Below the pieces are notes generated by a model. That model ran no database searches, was not told the origin of the DNA, and worked only from the letters and a program-made list of their open reading frames with translations. This document shows positions 1 through 11,718 of a DNA stretch of 64,000 bases, in pieces. How positions within the stretch are numbered: position 1 is the stretch's first letter; every line of letters starts with the position of its first letter. Source of the DNA: Devosia sp. YR412 (lineage in GTDB: Bacteria; Pseudomonadota; Alphaproteobacteria; Rhizobiales; Devosiaceae); the NCBI RefSeq assembly GCF_900110945.1, contig NZ_FOFL01000002.1, positions 434,001-498,000 on the forward strand. The letters are read 5' to 3'. The position numbers were made by a program, and so were the translations under genes.

Positions 1-24
1 GCTCTCGCGGGGATAACCCATTAT

Positions 25-2088
<2,064 letters not shown>

Positions 2089-2276
2089 CTGGTACTCCGT
2101 CGGATCCCGTGCGCCCGGGCCCGAATAAGGCTTTAAGTGGTGACACCTCAAGGCAAGGTAAAGGATGTGTCACTCAAGCGTTAACGCGTGAGCAGCTACC
2201 CGGTTCGCTTCGGATTAGTTTCGCATATCACCATATGCAAAATCGCGCGTACTCGCGGCTTTTCGGAGAAACACCC

Positions 2277-4211
2277 CTACAAGCTACGTGTCGCGCGTCC
2301 CGATAACGAACCAAATCCTTCGATCAATGCCTCTGTGCCATCGACAGTGGTAATCTGGTTCTTGATGTCCCGCAGCCTTTCAAAGGTTTCTTCGCTTGGG
2401 TCTTCGCCCAGCGCCGCTTCGGCTGCTTTGAGTTCCCTATTTAGTTGAACTTTCTTATTATGCAAGGCCAGTGCGTGACTCAATCCGATCTCGGCATCGG
2501 GCAGCGCGATCTCGGTGGCGATCTGCCACACGCCCTGACGCAGCAAAACATCGGCCATCCGGTCCAGCGTCGGCCCATGTCCGCGCACGCCCAATGCTGA
2601 TTTCAAATCATCGGCCGAAATATCGTGATGCCGCACGCAAAGGCTGAGAATTTCGCTCATCACCTTTTGTGACAGCGGCGTATCGAAATCCAACGCCGCC
2701 AAAAGCTCGAACTTGTCTTCGACCAGTGCAGGGTGATTGACGAGACTGAGGATAATCGTCGCCTCGCGCGGCGTCGCCTCGGCCATCGAGCCAGGCTTCA
2801 ACAATCGCGAATTGCGCAAAGTGTCCGAAACCACCAGCCGTGGCGTGCCACCCCGCGGATAGCCATAGGCCCCACTCTGACCATAGCGCTGCTGCCCGCC
2901 GCGCGGCTCGAAACGGTTCTGTCGCATCGGCGCCAGAAACGCCCGCAGCTTCTCATCGAACGCCTGCGAATAGTGAAACCGCACCGAACTGTCCTGAATG
3001 CCATTGGACCGCTCGCGCAGCCGCGCCTGTAGCGCCGCACGCGCCTCCGGCGTCTCGGGCACCAGCCCGCCCGTCTCCATGCTCCAGATCACATCCGACA
3101 GCGACCGCGCCCGGTCGATCACATCGGCAAAAGCGCCCCTGCCCTGGGCCTTGATCAGATCATCGGGATCAAGCCCATCGGGCAGCGTCGCGATCCGCAC
3201 CGTATAGCCGGGTTTCAGATGCGGCATGACCAGATCCGCCGTCCGCTCGGCAGCCTTGAGGCCGGCCTTGTCGCCGTCAAAGCACAGCACCGGGTCCGGC
3301 GTCATTTGCCACAGCATCTGCAGATGCTCTTCGGTCATCGCCGTGCCCAGCGGCGCGACGGCCCCCTCGAAACCCGCCGAAACCGCCGCAATCACATCGA
3401 GATAGCCCTCAACCACGATAACCGTGCTGCCATCGCGCGCCGCCTGCCGCGCCGTCTGCCCGTTGTAGAGCGTCCGCCGCTTGCTGAAGAGTTCGGTCTC
3501 CGGCGAATTGAGATATTTTGCCGGCACATCCGCCGATAGGGCGCGACCGCCAAAGGCAATCACCCGGCCACGGAAATCCATGATCGGGAACATCACGCGA
3601 TTGCGGAACCGGTCATAAGTCAGCGCATCGCCATCGCGGCTGGCGACTAGGCCGGTATCGACCATGTCCTGCGCCGAAACACCATTGCCGGCCAAGTGTT
3701 CCTTTAGCCCATTGCGACTATCCGGCGCAAAGCCGATGCGAAACCGCGTCTGGCTCTGTGAAGACACCCCGCGCTCGAGCAGATAGCCACGGGCCCGCGC
3801 CCCGATATTGTGCTGCAGCGCCGCCTCGAAATATTTTGTCGCCAGCTCCATGACGTCGATCAGGCTCTTGCGCTCAGCCTCGCGCTTTTCCTGCCGCTCA
3901 TCGCGCGCCGGCATCGGTACGCCGGCCATGCCCGCCAGCTTTTCGACCGCCTCGGGAAAGCTCATCCCGGCCTTCTCAGTCATGAAGCGAAAGTGATCAC
4001 CCGACACACCGCAGCCAAAGCAATGATAGATGCCGCGCCGGTCATCGGCGTGAAAGCTCGGGCTCTTCTCGCCATGAAACGGGCAGCATGCCCACATGTC
4101 GCCCTTGCCCGGCTGGCTCTTGCGCTTGTCCCAGATGACATGCTCACCCACCACCTGCGTGATCGACAGGCGTTGGCGGATCTCATCGAGAAACTGATCG
4201 GAAAAGCGCAT
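2277..4211 (-). CDS. dnaG: DNA primase DnaG
   Basis: Synthesises RNA primers at the replication fork. At 644 aa it has the normal length. The N-terminal CHC2 zinc finger is complete (Cys43, His46, Cys64, Cys67 in CPFH and CFGC). The RNAP-like core and TOPRIM domain follow (VVEGYLDVIA, then CFDGDKAG), and a variable C-terminal helicase-binding region closes the protein. The ATG at 4211 opens MRFSDQFLDEIRQRL, the expected primase start. It precedes rpoD on the same strand, so some rpoD transcription may read through from here. Confidence 0.97.
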   Translation of the reverse strand: MRFSDQFLDEIRQRLSITQVVGEHVIWDKRKSQPGKGDMWACCPFHGEKSPSFHADDRRGIYHCFGCGVSGDHFRFMTEKAGMSFPEAVEKLAGMAGVPMPARDERQEKREAERKSLIDVMELATKYFEAALQHNIGARARGYLLERGVSSQSQTRFRIGFAPDSRNGLKEHLAGNGVSAQDMVDTGLVASRDGDALTYDRFRNRVMFPIMDFRGRVIAFGGRALSADVPAKYLNSPETELFSKRRTLYNGQTARQAARDGSTVIVVEGYLDVIAAVSAGFEGAVAPLGTAMTEEHLQMLWQMTPDPVLCFDGDKAGLKAAERTADLVMPHLKPGYTVRIATLPDGLDPDDLIKAQGRGAFADVIDRARSLSDVIWSMETGGLVPETPEARAALQARLRERSNGIQDSSVRFHYSQAFDEKLRAFLAPMRQNRFEPRGGQQRYGQSGAYGYPRGGTPRLVVSDTLRNSRLLKPGSMAEATPREATIILSLVNHPALVEDKFELLAALDFDTPLSQKVMSEILSLCVRHHDISADDLKSALGVRGHGPTLDRMADVLLRQGVWQIATEIALPDAEIGLSHALALHNKKVQLNRELKAAEAALGEDPSEETFERLRDIKNQITTVDGTEALIEGFGSLSGRATRSL

Positions 4212-4279
4212 GAGGTGCTAAGTAAGCACTCTGAGCCCCCGAGTCATCAACAGACGACTTATCCACAGCAGGTCTACAC

Positions 4280-4675
4280 GTGTCCAAAATCCACAAATTC
4301 CCGCTCTCCACATTCCTGCTGCTGACCATTGTGCCGGCAATCCTCGTAGGAGCGGGCCTTTGGTACCTGTCCGGGCTGGCGCCGACCTGCTCCACCGAGA
4401 TCGCCACCCGCCTCACCAGTCCCGACGGCCAGTTCGACCTCGTTACCTTCTCGCGCAGCTGCGGCGACGGAACCGGCCCCAATAGCCAGGCAGCGCTCAT
4501 TCCGGCCGGCGAAGACCTGCCGGACGATGCCGCCAGCTTTGCGTCAGTGGCCGCTGAGACGAACCTCGATCCGCGCTGGGACGGTTTCGGCAATATCGAG
4601 CTCACCCTGCCGCAAGGCGCCGAAATCTATCGCCAGGACGAAACCGTCGCCGGCATAGCCGTGATCTATCGCTAG
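4280..4675 (+). CDS. Hypothetical membrane-anchored protein
   Basis: A 131-residue protein I do not recognise. A hydrophobic N-terminal segment (about residues 8-30) looks like an uncleaved membrane anchor or signal anchor. It is followed by a soluble domain with two cysteines (in APTCSTE and SRSCGDG) that could form a disulfide outside the cytoplasm. The start is a GTG with a modest GCAGG upstream. It is divergent from dnaG and 37 bp upstream of the YihY gene on the same strand, so the two may be co-transcribed. The codon pattern looks like its neighbours. Function unknown. Confidence 0.7.
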   Translation: MSKIHKFPLSTFLLLTIVPAILVGAGLWYLSGLAPTCSTEIATRLTSPDGQFDLVTFSRSCGDGTGPNSQAALIPAGEDLPDDAASFASVAAETNLDPRWDGFGNIELTLPQGAEIYRQDETVAGIAVIYR

Positions 4676-4712
4676 CCCCGCAACTTCGCAGCCTGCCCTG
4701 GCGTTGAGCGGC

Positions 4713-5615
4713 ATGACCGACACTCTGCTGCGCGCCGCCACACAGCCTCTGCCCAAAACCCATCGCCGCCGCTGGTTCCGCGTCCTCTGGCGCACCGTCC
4801 GCGCCATGACGCAGATGGACACCTCCATGCGCTGCGCCGGCGTCGCCTATTTCGGCTTTCTATCGCTGTTCCCGGCCGTCACCAGCGCGGTGCTGCTGGT
4901 CGGTCTCTTTGCCAAACCGACTTTCCTCGCCGACATGGTCGATCGCATGGAAGGCCTCGTGCCCGAAGTCGCCCGCCAGACCCTCGCCAGCCAATTGGTC
5001 ACCCTGCTGGAACAGCCCCGCACCGGCCTCGGTATCGGCCTCTTCATCGCTCTGACCATTGCCGCCTGGAGCGCGTCGCGCGGTGTCGCGGCGCTGATGT
5101 ATGCCACTTCGCGAACCCATGCCGAGCCCGACAAGCGCAATTTCATCGCCGCCATTGCCATGTCGGTCTGGGTCACCTTCCTCTCCGGCATCGGCATGAT
5201 CGTCGTGCTGACCCTTGTGGCCCTGGTCCCGGCCTATTTCGCCGCCCTGCCCTGGCTCGGCTCATGGCAAGTCCTGGTGCTCTGGCTGCGCTGGCCGATC
5301 CTTCTCGGCATGGGCGTGCTGGCCATCGCCGCCTTCTATCGCTTTGCCCCAGATCGCCGCTCCAAGAAAGCGCGCTGGATCTGGCCCGGCGCCATCATCG
5401 CCACCGTGCTCTGGCTGCTGACTTGCCTCGCCTTTTCATTCTATGTCGAGCGTCTGGGCCAGTTCGAGGCCACCTTCGGTTCGCTGGCCACCGCCATCGT
5501 CCTGCTGCTCTGGATGTATAATTCCGCGCTGATCGTCGTGCTCGGCGCCACCATCAACGCTGAGCTGCAACGCGAAAGTCTTCAGCACAAGGCTCAGACA
5601 GCCTTGCTGCGCTGA
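4713..5615 (+). CDS. YihY/BrkB-family inner-membrane protein
   Basis: About 300 residues with six hydrophobic segments, matching the YihY/BrkB (formerly mis-named ribonuclease BN) family. Typical features are the N-terminal stretch around CAGVAYFGFLSLFPAVTSAVLLVG and the C-terminal segment around LLLWMYNSALIVVLGATINAEL. Family members are integral inner-membrane proteins of uncertain transport role. I prefer the ATG at 4713; a TTG nine bases earlier is an alternative and neither has a strong ribosome site. The 3' end overlaps the convergent HdeD gene by 22 bp. Confidence 0.88.
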   Translation: MTDTLLRAATQPLPKTHRRRWFRVLWRTVRAMTQMDTSMRCAGVAYFGFLSLFPAVTSAVLLVGLFAKPTFLADMVDRMEGLVPEVARQTLASQLVTLLEQPRTGLGIGLFIALTIAAWSASRGVAALMYATSRTHAEPDKRNFIAAIAMSVWVTFLSGIGMIVVLTLVALVPAYFAALPWLGSWQVLVLWLRWPILLGMGVLAIAAFYRFAPDRRSKKARWIWPGAIIATVLWLLTCLAFSFYVERLGQFEATFGSLATAIVLLLWMYNSALIVVLGATINAELQRESLQHKAQTALLR

Positions 5616-6157
5616 TACAGCCGCCACGCCCAGCCAAACAGGCCAAAGGCAAAGACAATCAGCAGCACGCCACCAAAGATCACGCCAATGGAAGCGCTGA
5701 GCAGCGGGAAGAACAGGAACACCAGCCCGAGCAATATGTAGGAAATGCCCGAAAGCACCACCGGCCAGATGCGGGCATAGTGCTCGCGCTCACGGGTGAT
5801 GACGACAATCTGCATTACGCCCACCACCAGCGCTGCAATACCAACGAGGCTGGCGAGGAAGGTCACTGTGAGAATGGTCGCCAGCAGCGGGCTGAGCAGG
5901 ATGAGCACGCCGAGGATGAGCGACAGCGCGTTCGACACCACATCGAACCAGTAATTGCCGCTTTTGCCGCCGCCAAAGGTCAGGCTCCACAGTCCCAGCG
6001 CGCCGTCGATCACCAGCAATATGCCGCCCGCCAGCACCGCCACGGTCAGCGCATCTGCCGGCCAGATCACCGCATAGAGCCCCGCCAGCAGCATGAACAC
6101 GCCGCGCAGCGCCGTCGCCAGTGCAAACCGCCTCTTCGTCTCAGCCGAAACCGCCAT
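5594..6157 (-). CDS. HdeD-family (DUF308) membrane protein
   Basis: A 187-residue protein made almost entirely of six hydrophobic helices arranged as repeated hairpins, typical of the HdeD/DUF308 family. E. coli HdeD is linked to acid resistance, but members elsewhere have no proven function. The ATG at 6157 has TGGAGGCAG upstream, a good ribosome site. It is convergent with and overlaps the end of the YihY gene by 22 bp, so their transcripts are antisense at the 3' ends. Confidence 0.85.
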   Translation of the reverse strand: MAVSAETKRRFALATALRGVFMLLAGLYAVIWPADALTVAVLAGGILLVIDGALGLWSLTFGGGKSGNYWFDVVSNALSLILGVLILLSPLLATILTVTFLASLVGIAALVVGVMQIVVITREREHYARIWPVVLSGISYILLGLVFLFFPLLSASIGVIFGGVLLIVFAFGLFGWAWRLYQRSKAV

Positions 6158-6337
6158 CTTCTGCCTCCAGTCAGCGCCAATCCGCCGATACGTCAGTCTA
6201 TCGCAATCGCCGAAACTGCCAAGCGCCCACGGGTTTAGAATTTCTATAGCGCTGACCGTGATTTGTTGATTGCCACCACCTTCAGCCCATGGTTTGAGAC
6301 CGCTTCAACCGGGTCCCGCCCTTGGCGGTTTGCTGTC

Positions 6338-7516
6338 ATGTCGCTTCCGCTCATCGCACTTTTTCTCGCCGCCTTTGCCTTTGGCACCGCCGAATTCGTC
6401 ATCGCCGGCGTCCTGCCCGATGTGGCGCTCGGACTGGGCGTATCGATCCCGGTGGCCGGCTATCTGGTCAGCGGCTATGCCGTCGGCATTGCCATCGGCG
6501 GGCCGCTTCTGGCGGTCGCCACCAAGAAAATGAGCCGCAAGACCCTGATCCTGCTGCTCGGCGGCGTCTTCACCCTCGGCCAGGTGCTCTGCGCCATGGC
6601 GCCCAATTTCGAACTGCTGATGGCCGCCCGCGTGCTGGTCGCTGTCGTGCACGGCACCTATTTCGGCATTGCCGCCATCGTCGCCGTCAATCTGGCCCCC
6701 GCCGACAAGCGCGGCTTTGCGGTGGCATTGATTCTCTCGGGCCTCACCGTTTCCAATATTCTGGGCGTCCCCGGCGGCACCGCCATCGGCAATGCGCTCG
6801 GCTGGCGCGCCACCTTCTGGGCCGTTGGCGCGCTGGGGCTAATCTCGACGCTCGCTGTTGCCCTGTTCCTGCCCGCCGCCACCGGCCAGTCGAGCACCAG
6901 CGGCAGCTTCCTGCGCGAATTCAAGGCGCTGGCTCGCCAGCAGATCGTCACCTCGCTGGCCATCGCCATTTTGGTGATGATCGGCCAATACAGCCTTTTC
7001 ACCTATATCGCCCCGCTGCTGCTTGAAGTCAGCAACCTCGACGTCAACATCCTGCCCTGGGTGCTGCTGCTTTACGGCGTCGGCGCCACCATTGGCGTCT
7101 TCATCGGCGGCCGGCTCGCCGACTGGAAGCTGATGCCCTCGCTGATCGCCATCCTCTCCAGCCAGGCTCTGGCTTTCTTTGCGCTGTATCTGGCCGCGCC
7201 CTACCCGCTGATCATGGCTGTCGTCGTGGTCATCTGGGGCGGCGTCAACTTCGCCTTCGGCTCGCCATTGCAGTCCCGCATCCTCGCCTGGGCCGGCGAC
7301 GCGCCCAATCTGGCTTCGGCACTGATTCCCACCGGCTTCAATGTTGGCATCGCCCTTGGCGCCGTGCTCGGTGCCAGCCTGCTCGACAGCGGCTTCGGCT
7401 ATCGCAACCTGCCGCTGATCGGCACGGCAGCCCTGATCATCGCTGTTTTCATCGCCATTTTTTCCTACTGGCTTGAGCAACATAGCGACGACATCCTGCC
7501 CAGGCCGGCCGAATAG
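6338..7516 (+). CDS. MFS transporter, DHA1 family (AraJ/arabinose-efflux type)
   Basis: A 392-residue twelve-helix major facilitator. The start MSLPLIALFLAAFAFGTAEF and the cytoplasmic loop with KKMSRKTL are typical of the DHA1 drug/sugar-efflux group, and the motif around RVLVAVVHGTYFGIA is the helix-4 signature of that group. I chose the ATG at 6338 because homologues begin MxLPLIALFLAAFAFGTAEF; the frame stays open 75 bp further upstream to a TTG, but that stretch does not look transporter-like. Substrate cannot be told from sequence; export of small metabolites or drugs is the family expectation. No adjacent regulator is seen. Confidence 0.88.
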   Translation: MSLPLIALFLAAFAFGTAEFVIAGVLPDVALGLGVSIPVAGYLVSGYAVGIAIGGPLLAVATKKMSRKTLILLLGGVFTLGQVLCAMAPNFELLMAARVLVAVVHGTYFGIAAIVAVNLAPADKRGFAVALILSGLTVSNILGVPGGTAIGNALGWRATFWAVGALGLISTLAVALFLPAATGQSSTSGSFLREFKALARQQIVTSLAIAILVMIGQYSLFTYIAPLLLEVSNLDVNILPWVLLLYGVGATIGVFIGGRLADWKLMPSLIAILSSQALAFFALYLAAPYPLIMAVVVVIWGGVNFAFGSPLQSRILAWAGDAPNLASALIPTGFNVGIALGAVLGASLLDSGFGYRNLPLIGTAALIIAVFIAIFSYWLEQHSDDILPRPAE

Positions 7517-7625
7517 AAGCCAAGCCTTTGGCTAGGCTAACGGTTTGGTCATCTTCTCCGACTTCAATGCACTCGGGAACAAAGCCGCTCGCCGAGCGGT
7601 CGATTTTGCACGAGTGGACCGGGCG

Positions 7626-8771
7626 ATGATCGACAATGCAACGCTGTTGATTGCCATTGCCTTTTCTAGCGCCGCCCTGATGGTCGCGCTGCTGATCGGC
7701 TGGCTGAATGCCAGGCGCGAGACCTATCTGGCCTATGGCTCGAGCGGCATCGGGTTTGTCGTCATTGCCATGACGGTCCTCGGCCTGCGCAATGGCTCGC
7801 TCGATTTCTGGCTGCTGTTTACCCCCTATGCCCTGCTGCTGACCGGCTTTGGCCTGATCTATGCCGCCTCGCGGCTGTTCCGCGACCGCTCCAACACCGT
7901 CTGGCCTGCCGCCGTGGTCTGGGCCCTCGCCATGTTGGCTCTAACGCTGCCACTGGCCTTCGGGCTGACCGGCGTTGGCGTCTTCAACCTCAATGCCGTC
8001 AGCGCCATCTTCATGCTCCTCTGCGCCTGGGAATATTGGCTGGGCCGCCGGGAATCGCCGGTCGCGCTGATCGCCAATGCCGTGCTCTACGTCCTGAGCG
8101 CCGCCTCCTTCGTCGCCTGCTGCGTGATGATCGCCATAGATGGCCAGCTGGTGCTCACCGCCATGCCGAACAATTGGGCAGAGCGCTTCAATTCCATCAT
8201 GTCACTGGTCGGCCTGACCGGCATCGGCGCCATCACGCTGACACTGCACCATTCGCGCGCCGCCCGCATGCACCGGCTCGAAGCCAATACCGATTCCATG
8301 ACCGGCCTGCTCAACCGCCGCGCCCTCTTCGACCGTTTCGAACGCCGCGAGCTGCCGCTCGGCACTGCGGTGCTGATGTTCGACATCGACCATTTCAAGC
8401 AGATCAACGACCGCCACGGCCATGCCATCGGCGACGCGGTGATCAGCCATCTCGGCGCTGTGCTACGCTCCAACATGCGCGACCAGGATGCCGTGGCCCG
8501 TATTGGCGGCGAGGAATTCTGCGCCGTGCTCCAGCCCATGTCGGTCGATCAGGCCAAGATCATCGCCGAGCGCATTCGCGGCGACTTCGAGCTGAGCCCC
8601 GCCCGGCTGGTGTCAGGGACTTTCCCGGCCACCGTCAGCGTCGGCGTCGCCACCAGCGGCACCGGAGAATCCTTCTCCTCGGTCCTCAACCGCGCCGACA
8701 ACGCGCTCTATCGCGCCAAGGATGACGGCCGCAACCGCGTCACGACCGCCACCCTGCGCCTGATCGCCTAG
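7626..8771 (+). CDS. Membrane diguanylate cyclase (GGDEF)
   Basis: A 381-residue protein with about six hydrophobic helices (residues 5-205) and a C-terminal GGDEF domain (about 215-378). The active-site loop reads GGEEF (294-298), a functional variant, and an RxxD inhibitory site (RDQD, 285-288) lies five residues before it, so product inhibition by c-di-GMP is expected. It should make c-di-GMP at the inner membrane in response to an unknown signal. The start is the ATG at 7626 (MIDNATLL); upstream in-frame sequence does not resemble the family. The stop overlaps the convergent yqeY by 4 bp. Confidence 0.92.
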   Translation: MIDNATLLIAIAFSSAALMVALLIGWLNARRETYLAYGSSGIGFVVIAMTVLGLRNGSLDFWLLFTPYALLLTGFGLIYAASRLFRDRSNTVWPAAVVWALAMLALTLPLAFGLTGVGVFNLNAVSAIFMLLCAWEYWLGRRESPVALIANAVLYVLSAASFVACCVMIAIDGQLVLTAMPNNWAERFNSIMSLVGLTGIGAITLTLHHSRAARMHRLEANTDSMTGLLNRRALFDRFERRELPLGTAVLMFDIDHFKQINDRHGHAIGDAVISHLGAVLRSNMRDQDAVARIGGEEFCAVLQPMSVDQAKIIAERIRGDFELSPARLVSGTFPATVSVGVATSGTGESFSSVLNRADNALYRAKDDGRNRVTTATLRLIA

Positions 8772-9223
8772 CCAGCCGCCAGCAGCGCCCGTACCTTGCC
8801 GCTCGCCTTGCCGAAGTCGATCCGGCCCGGATAGTCCTGCTTGAGCTGGGCGATCACCTTGCCCATGTCCTTGGCGCCCTCGGCACCGCTGGTGACGATG
8901 GCGGCGCGAATGGCAGCCTCGACCTCTTCCTCGGTCAGCCCCTTGGGCAGGAACTCGTTGAGGATGTCGATCTCTTCCTTTTCCACCGTGGCGAGGTCGG
9001 CGCGGCCGGCCTGCGCATAGATGGCAAAGCTCTCTTCGCGCTGCTTCACCATCTTCTGGATGATGGTGAGGATTTCCTCATTGGTCGCCGGTCCGCGATT
9101 CTCCTGGCGGATCGCGATATCCTTGTCCTTGATAGCCGAGGTGATGGCCCGCAGCGTGCCGGTGCGCCGCTGATCACGGGCCTTGAGGGCCGTCTTGAGG
9201 CCTTCGCTGAACTGTTCGCGCAT
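8768..9223 (-). CDS. GatB/YqeY domain-containing protein
   Basis: A 151-residue stand-alone YqeY protein, alpha-helical, related to the C-terminal tRNA-binding domain of the GatB amidotransferase subunit. Typical motifs are KTALKARDQRRTGTLRAITSAIK at the N-terminus and MGKVIAQLKQDYPGRIDFGKAS at the C-terminus. The exact cellular role is unknown; a link to tRNA-dependent amidation is often proposed. It is divergent from carA with a 135-bp shared promoter region. In many proteobacteria yqeY sits next to rpsU, dnaG or rpoD, but here it is about 4.6 kb from dnaG. Confidence 0.92.
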   Translation of the reverse strand: MREQFSEGLKTALKARDQRRTGTLRAITSAIKDKDIAIRQENRGPATNEEILTIIQKMVKQREESFAIYAQAGRADLATVEKEEIDILNEFLPKGLTEEEVEAAIRAAIVTSGAEGAKDMGKVIAQLKQDYPGRIDFGKASGKVRALLAAG

Positions 9224-9288
9224 GGGTTTTCATCCTCTTGCTATGCATTTTCTTGGCCCCATATAGGCACAAACAGCTGTGCGCGCTA

Positions 9289-9317
9289 CTTGCGCCGCTG
9301 CTTTGGGCCTTCTATGA
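9289..9317 (+). promoter_or_regulatory. Predicted carA promoter
   Basis: CTTGCG (9289-9294) and CTATGA (9312-9317) are separated by exactly 17 bp. This fits the alphaproteobacterial housekeeping form CTTGAC-N17-CTATAT and would start transcription near 9324, about 35 bases before the carA GTG. Seen by eye; not scored against a matrix. Confidence 0.5.
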
Positions 9318-9358
9318 GAAGCCCTCAACCGACATAACCCGAACCTTGGAGGCCCACC

Positions 9359-10564
9359 GTGACCGGCTGGCAGCAATCCCCCGCGACCGCCCTTCTGATC
9401 CTTGCAGACGGTACGCGCCTGGAAGGCCGCGGCATCGGCGCCATCGGCCATGCGGCCGGCGAAGTGTGCTTCAACACGGCGATGACCGGCTACCAGGAGG
9501 TGCTCACCGATCCGTCCTATGCCGGGCAGATCGTCACCTTCACCTTCCCCCATATCGGCAATGTCGGCACCAATGACGAGGATATCGAGACGGTCAACAT
9601 GGCCGCCTTGTCCGGCGTCCGCGGTGTCGTGCTCAAGGCCGACATTACCAACCCGTCCAATTATCGCGCCGCTGAAAAGCTCGATGCCTGGCTCAAGAAG
9701 CGCAACATTGTCGGCATCACCGGCGTGGACACGCGCGCCCTGACCGCGCTGATCCGCGAAAACGGCATGCCCAATGGCGTGGTCGCCCATGAGCCGACCG
9801 GCCAGTTCGACGACGCCTCCATCAAGGCCGAGCTCAATGCCTTCCCAGGCCTTGAGGGTCTCGACCTCGCCAAGGAAGTCACCACCGCCCAGACCTATCA
9901 CTGGGACCAGACCGGCTGGGCCTGGGACAAGGGCTATGCAACGGTCTACAAGCCCGATTTCCACATTGTTGCCATCGACTATGGCGCCAAGCGCAATATC
10001 CTGCGCTGCCTGTCCGACCAGGGCGCCCGCGTCACAGTCGTCCCGGCAACCGCGACCGCCGAGGAAGTGCTGTCGCACAATCCCGATGGCGTCTTCCTGT
10101 CTAACGGCCCCGGCGATCCGGCCGCGACCGGCAAATATGCCGTACCGACCATCCAGAAGCTGATGGAAACCGGCAAGCCGCTGTTCGGCATCTGCCTCGG
10201 CCACCAGCTGCTGGGCCTGTCGCTCGGTGCGACGACCTCCAAGATGCATCAGGGCCACCACGGCGCCAACCATCCGGTCAAGGACCTGACCACCGGCAAG
10301 GTGGAAATCACTTCGATGAACCACGGCTTTGCAGTCGATAAGGCGAGCCTCCCCGCCGGCGTCACCGAGACCCATATCTCGCTGTTCGACCAGTCCAACG
10401 CCGGTCTCTCCGTCGATGGCAAGCCGATCTTTTCGGTTCAGTACCACCCTGAAGCCAGCCCCGGCCCGCGCGACAGCCATTATCTGTTCACCCGCTTTCT
10501 CAACCATGTCCGCAAGCAGAAGGGCATGGAAGAACGTCCCGAGCATGCAGCGCCTGCAGCATAA
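9359..10564 (+). CDS. carA: Carbamoyl-phosphate synthase small subunit (glutaminase)
   Basis: 401-residue glutamine-hydrolysing subunit that feeds ammonia to CarB for carbamoyl phosphate, the precursor of arginine and pyrimidines. The N-terminal CPSase small domain (FNTAMTGYQEVLTDPSY) is followed by a class I glutamine amidotransferase with nucleophile Cys in FGICLGHQLLGL and the His/Glu pair in QYHPEASPGP. The start is a GTG with GGAGG upstream. carB lies about 14.4 kb downstream on the same strand, so the two subunits are not in one operon. A strong terminator follows. Confidence 0.97.
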   Translation: MTGWQQSPATALLILADGTRLEGRGIGAIGHAAGEVCFNTAMTGYQEVLTDPSYAGQIVTFTFPHIGNVGTNDEDIETVNMAALSGVRGVVLKADITNPSNYRAAEKLDAWLKKRNIVGITGVDTRALTALIRENGMPNGVVAHEPTGQFDDASIKAELNAFPGLEGLDLAKEVTTAQTYHWDQTGWAWDKGYATVYKPDFHIVAIDYGAKRNILRCLSDQGARVTVVPATATAEEVLSHNPDGVFLSNGPGDPAATGKYAVPTIQKLMETGKPLFGICLGHQLLGLSLGATTSKMHQGHHGANHPVKDLTTGKVEITSMNHGFAVDKASLPAGVTETHISLFDQSNAGLSVDGKPIFSVQYHPEASPGPRDSHYLFTRFLNHVRKQKGMEERPEHAAPAA

Positions 10565-10606
10565 ACGCTGTTCGGCCAGCGGGGATAAGTCCCGCATCTG
10601 GAATAC

Positions 10607-10637
10607 GAAAAGGCCCGGATCGCTCCGGGCCTTTTTT
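10607..10637 (+). terminator. Rho-independent terminator after carA
   Basis: Perfect 10-bp stem AAGGCCCGGA/TCCGGGCCTT (10610-10619 with 10624-10633), a 4-base loop and a run of T. It ends carA transcription; because the stem starts with A residues it could also act, more weakly, on the convergent zinc peptidase gene. Confidence 0.85.
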
Positions 10638-10665
10638 CACTGCCAATGCCGCGGGGCCTTAGGCC

Positions 10666-11601
10666 TTAAATATTGCCGCTGAACGTATCGCATTCACCCG
10701 GATCGCCGGACGTATAGCCACGCTCGAACCAGGTCTTGCGCTGCGCCGAAGTGCCATGATTGAAGGTCTTCGGCACGGCAAAGCCCTGCATGCGCTCCTG
10801 CAGCGTATCGTCGCCAATCTGCTCGGCGGCGTTCAGCGCCTCCTCGATATCGCCATTGTCGAGCAGGTCTTCCTGGCCGGCATAATTGGCCCACACGCCC
10901 GCATAGCAATCAGCCTGCAACTCGACGCGCACCGAATAGGCATTGGCCTCTTCCGTGCTCATCGACTGGCGACGCTGGTTGAACTCGGGCAAGACGCCGG
11001 TAATGTTCTGAATGTGGTGGCCCACTTCATGCGCCAGCACATAGGCCTGGGCGAAATCGCCCGGCGCGCCAAACTGGTCGCGTAGCTGGTCATAAAAGCT
11101 CAGGTCGATATAGACCTTCTCGTCGCCCGGGCAATAAAACGGCCCGGTGCTGGAATCTGCCGCGCCGCAGGCAGTATCGACGCCGCCCGAAAACAGCACC
11201 ACGGTCGGTTCGGGATAGTCCTGCCCGCCCGATTGCTGGAACACGTCGGTCCACAGGTCCTCGGTTTCCTTGACCACCACGCCAACGAAATCGCGCAACT
11301 CTTCCTGGTCGCCGCTGGTCGGCACCTGGCTCGATGAATTGGCCGTCTGCGTGCTGCTGCCCGTACCGCTGGTCAGGATATCGATGGGATTGGTGCCGGT
11401 GACGGCCCAGATGATGCCCAGCACCACGACGATACCGATAATGCTGCCGATGCCGCCGCGCGAGCCACCACCACCACCGCCGGTCGGAATGCGGAAACCG
11501 CCGCCACCACCACGACCGAACGGGCTGCCGCCCAATCCGCCACCGCCCTGGCTCCGACGATCTTCGATATTCGAGCTCTGCTCGCGGCCGCGCCATTTCA
11601 T
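10666..11601 (-). CDS. Neutral zinc metallopeptidase (YpfJ family)
   Basis: 311 residues. The N-terminus MKWRGREQSSNIEDRR is followed by a Gly/Ser-rich low-complexity stretch, one transmembrane helix (around IGSIIGIVVVLGIIWAV) and a large extracytoplasmic catalytic domain of the Zn_peptidase (YpfJ) family. The zinc site is HEVGHHIQ, an HExxH variant with Val-Gly in the usual position, and the downstream ELQADCYAGVWA motif supplies the third ligand Glu. The substrate is unknown for this family. The gene is convergent with carA and divergent from cpdB. Confidence 0.93.
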   Translation of the reverse strand: MKWRGREQSSNIEDRRSQGGGGLGGSPFGRGGGGGFRIPTGGGGGGSRGGIGSIIGIVVVLGIIWAVTGTNPIDILTSGTGSSTQTANSSSQVPTSGDQEELRDFVGVVVKETEDLWTDVFQQSGGQDYPEPTVVLFSGGVDTACGAADSSTGPFYCPGDEKVYIDLSFYDQLRDQFGAPGDFAQAYVLAHEVGHHIQNITGVLPEFNQRRQSMSTEEANAYSVRVELQADCYAGVWANYAGQEDLLDNGDIEEALNAAEQIGDDTLQERMQGFAVPKTFNHGTSAQRKTWFERGYTSGDPGECDTFSGNI

Positions 11602-11718
11602 CAGTGGATTCTCCGAATTGTCCCCAGCCTAGCGATAAGCCATGCCGATGCAATCGGTTCCGGCGGAGCATTACCGTCCTGCCATTCGGGCACAGCCCTC
11701 ATGGCCTTCTCACCTAAA

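Noticed and set aside
9230-10597. An open frame opposite carA
   Set aside because: Antisense to carA and lacking family features. Similar shadows occur opposite prs, the importer genes and GH4 genes.
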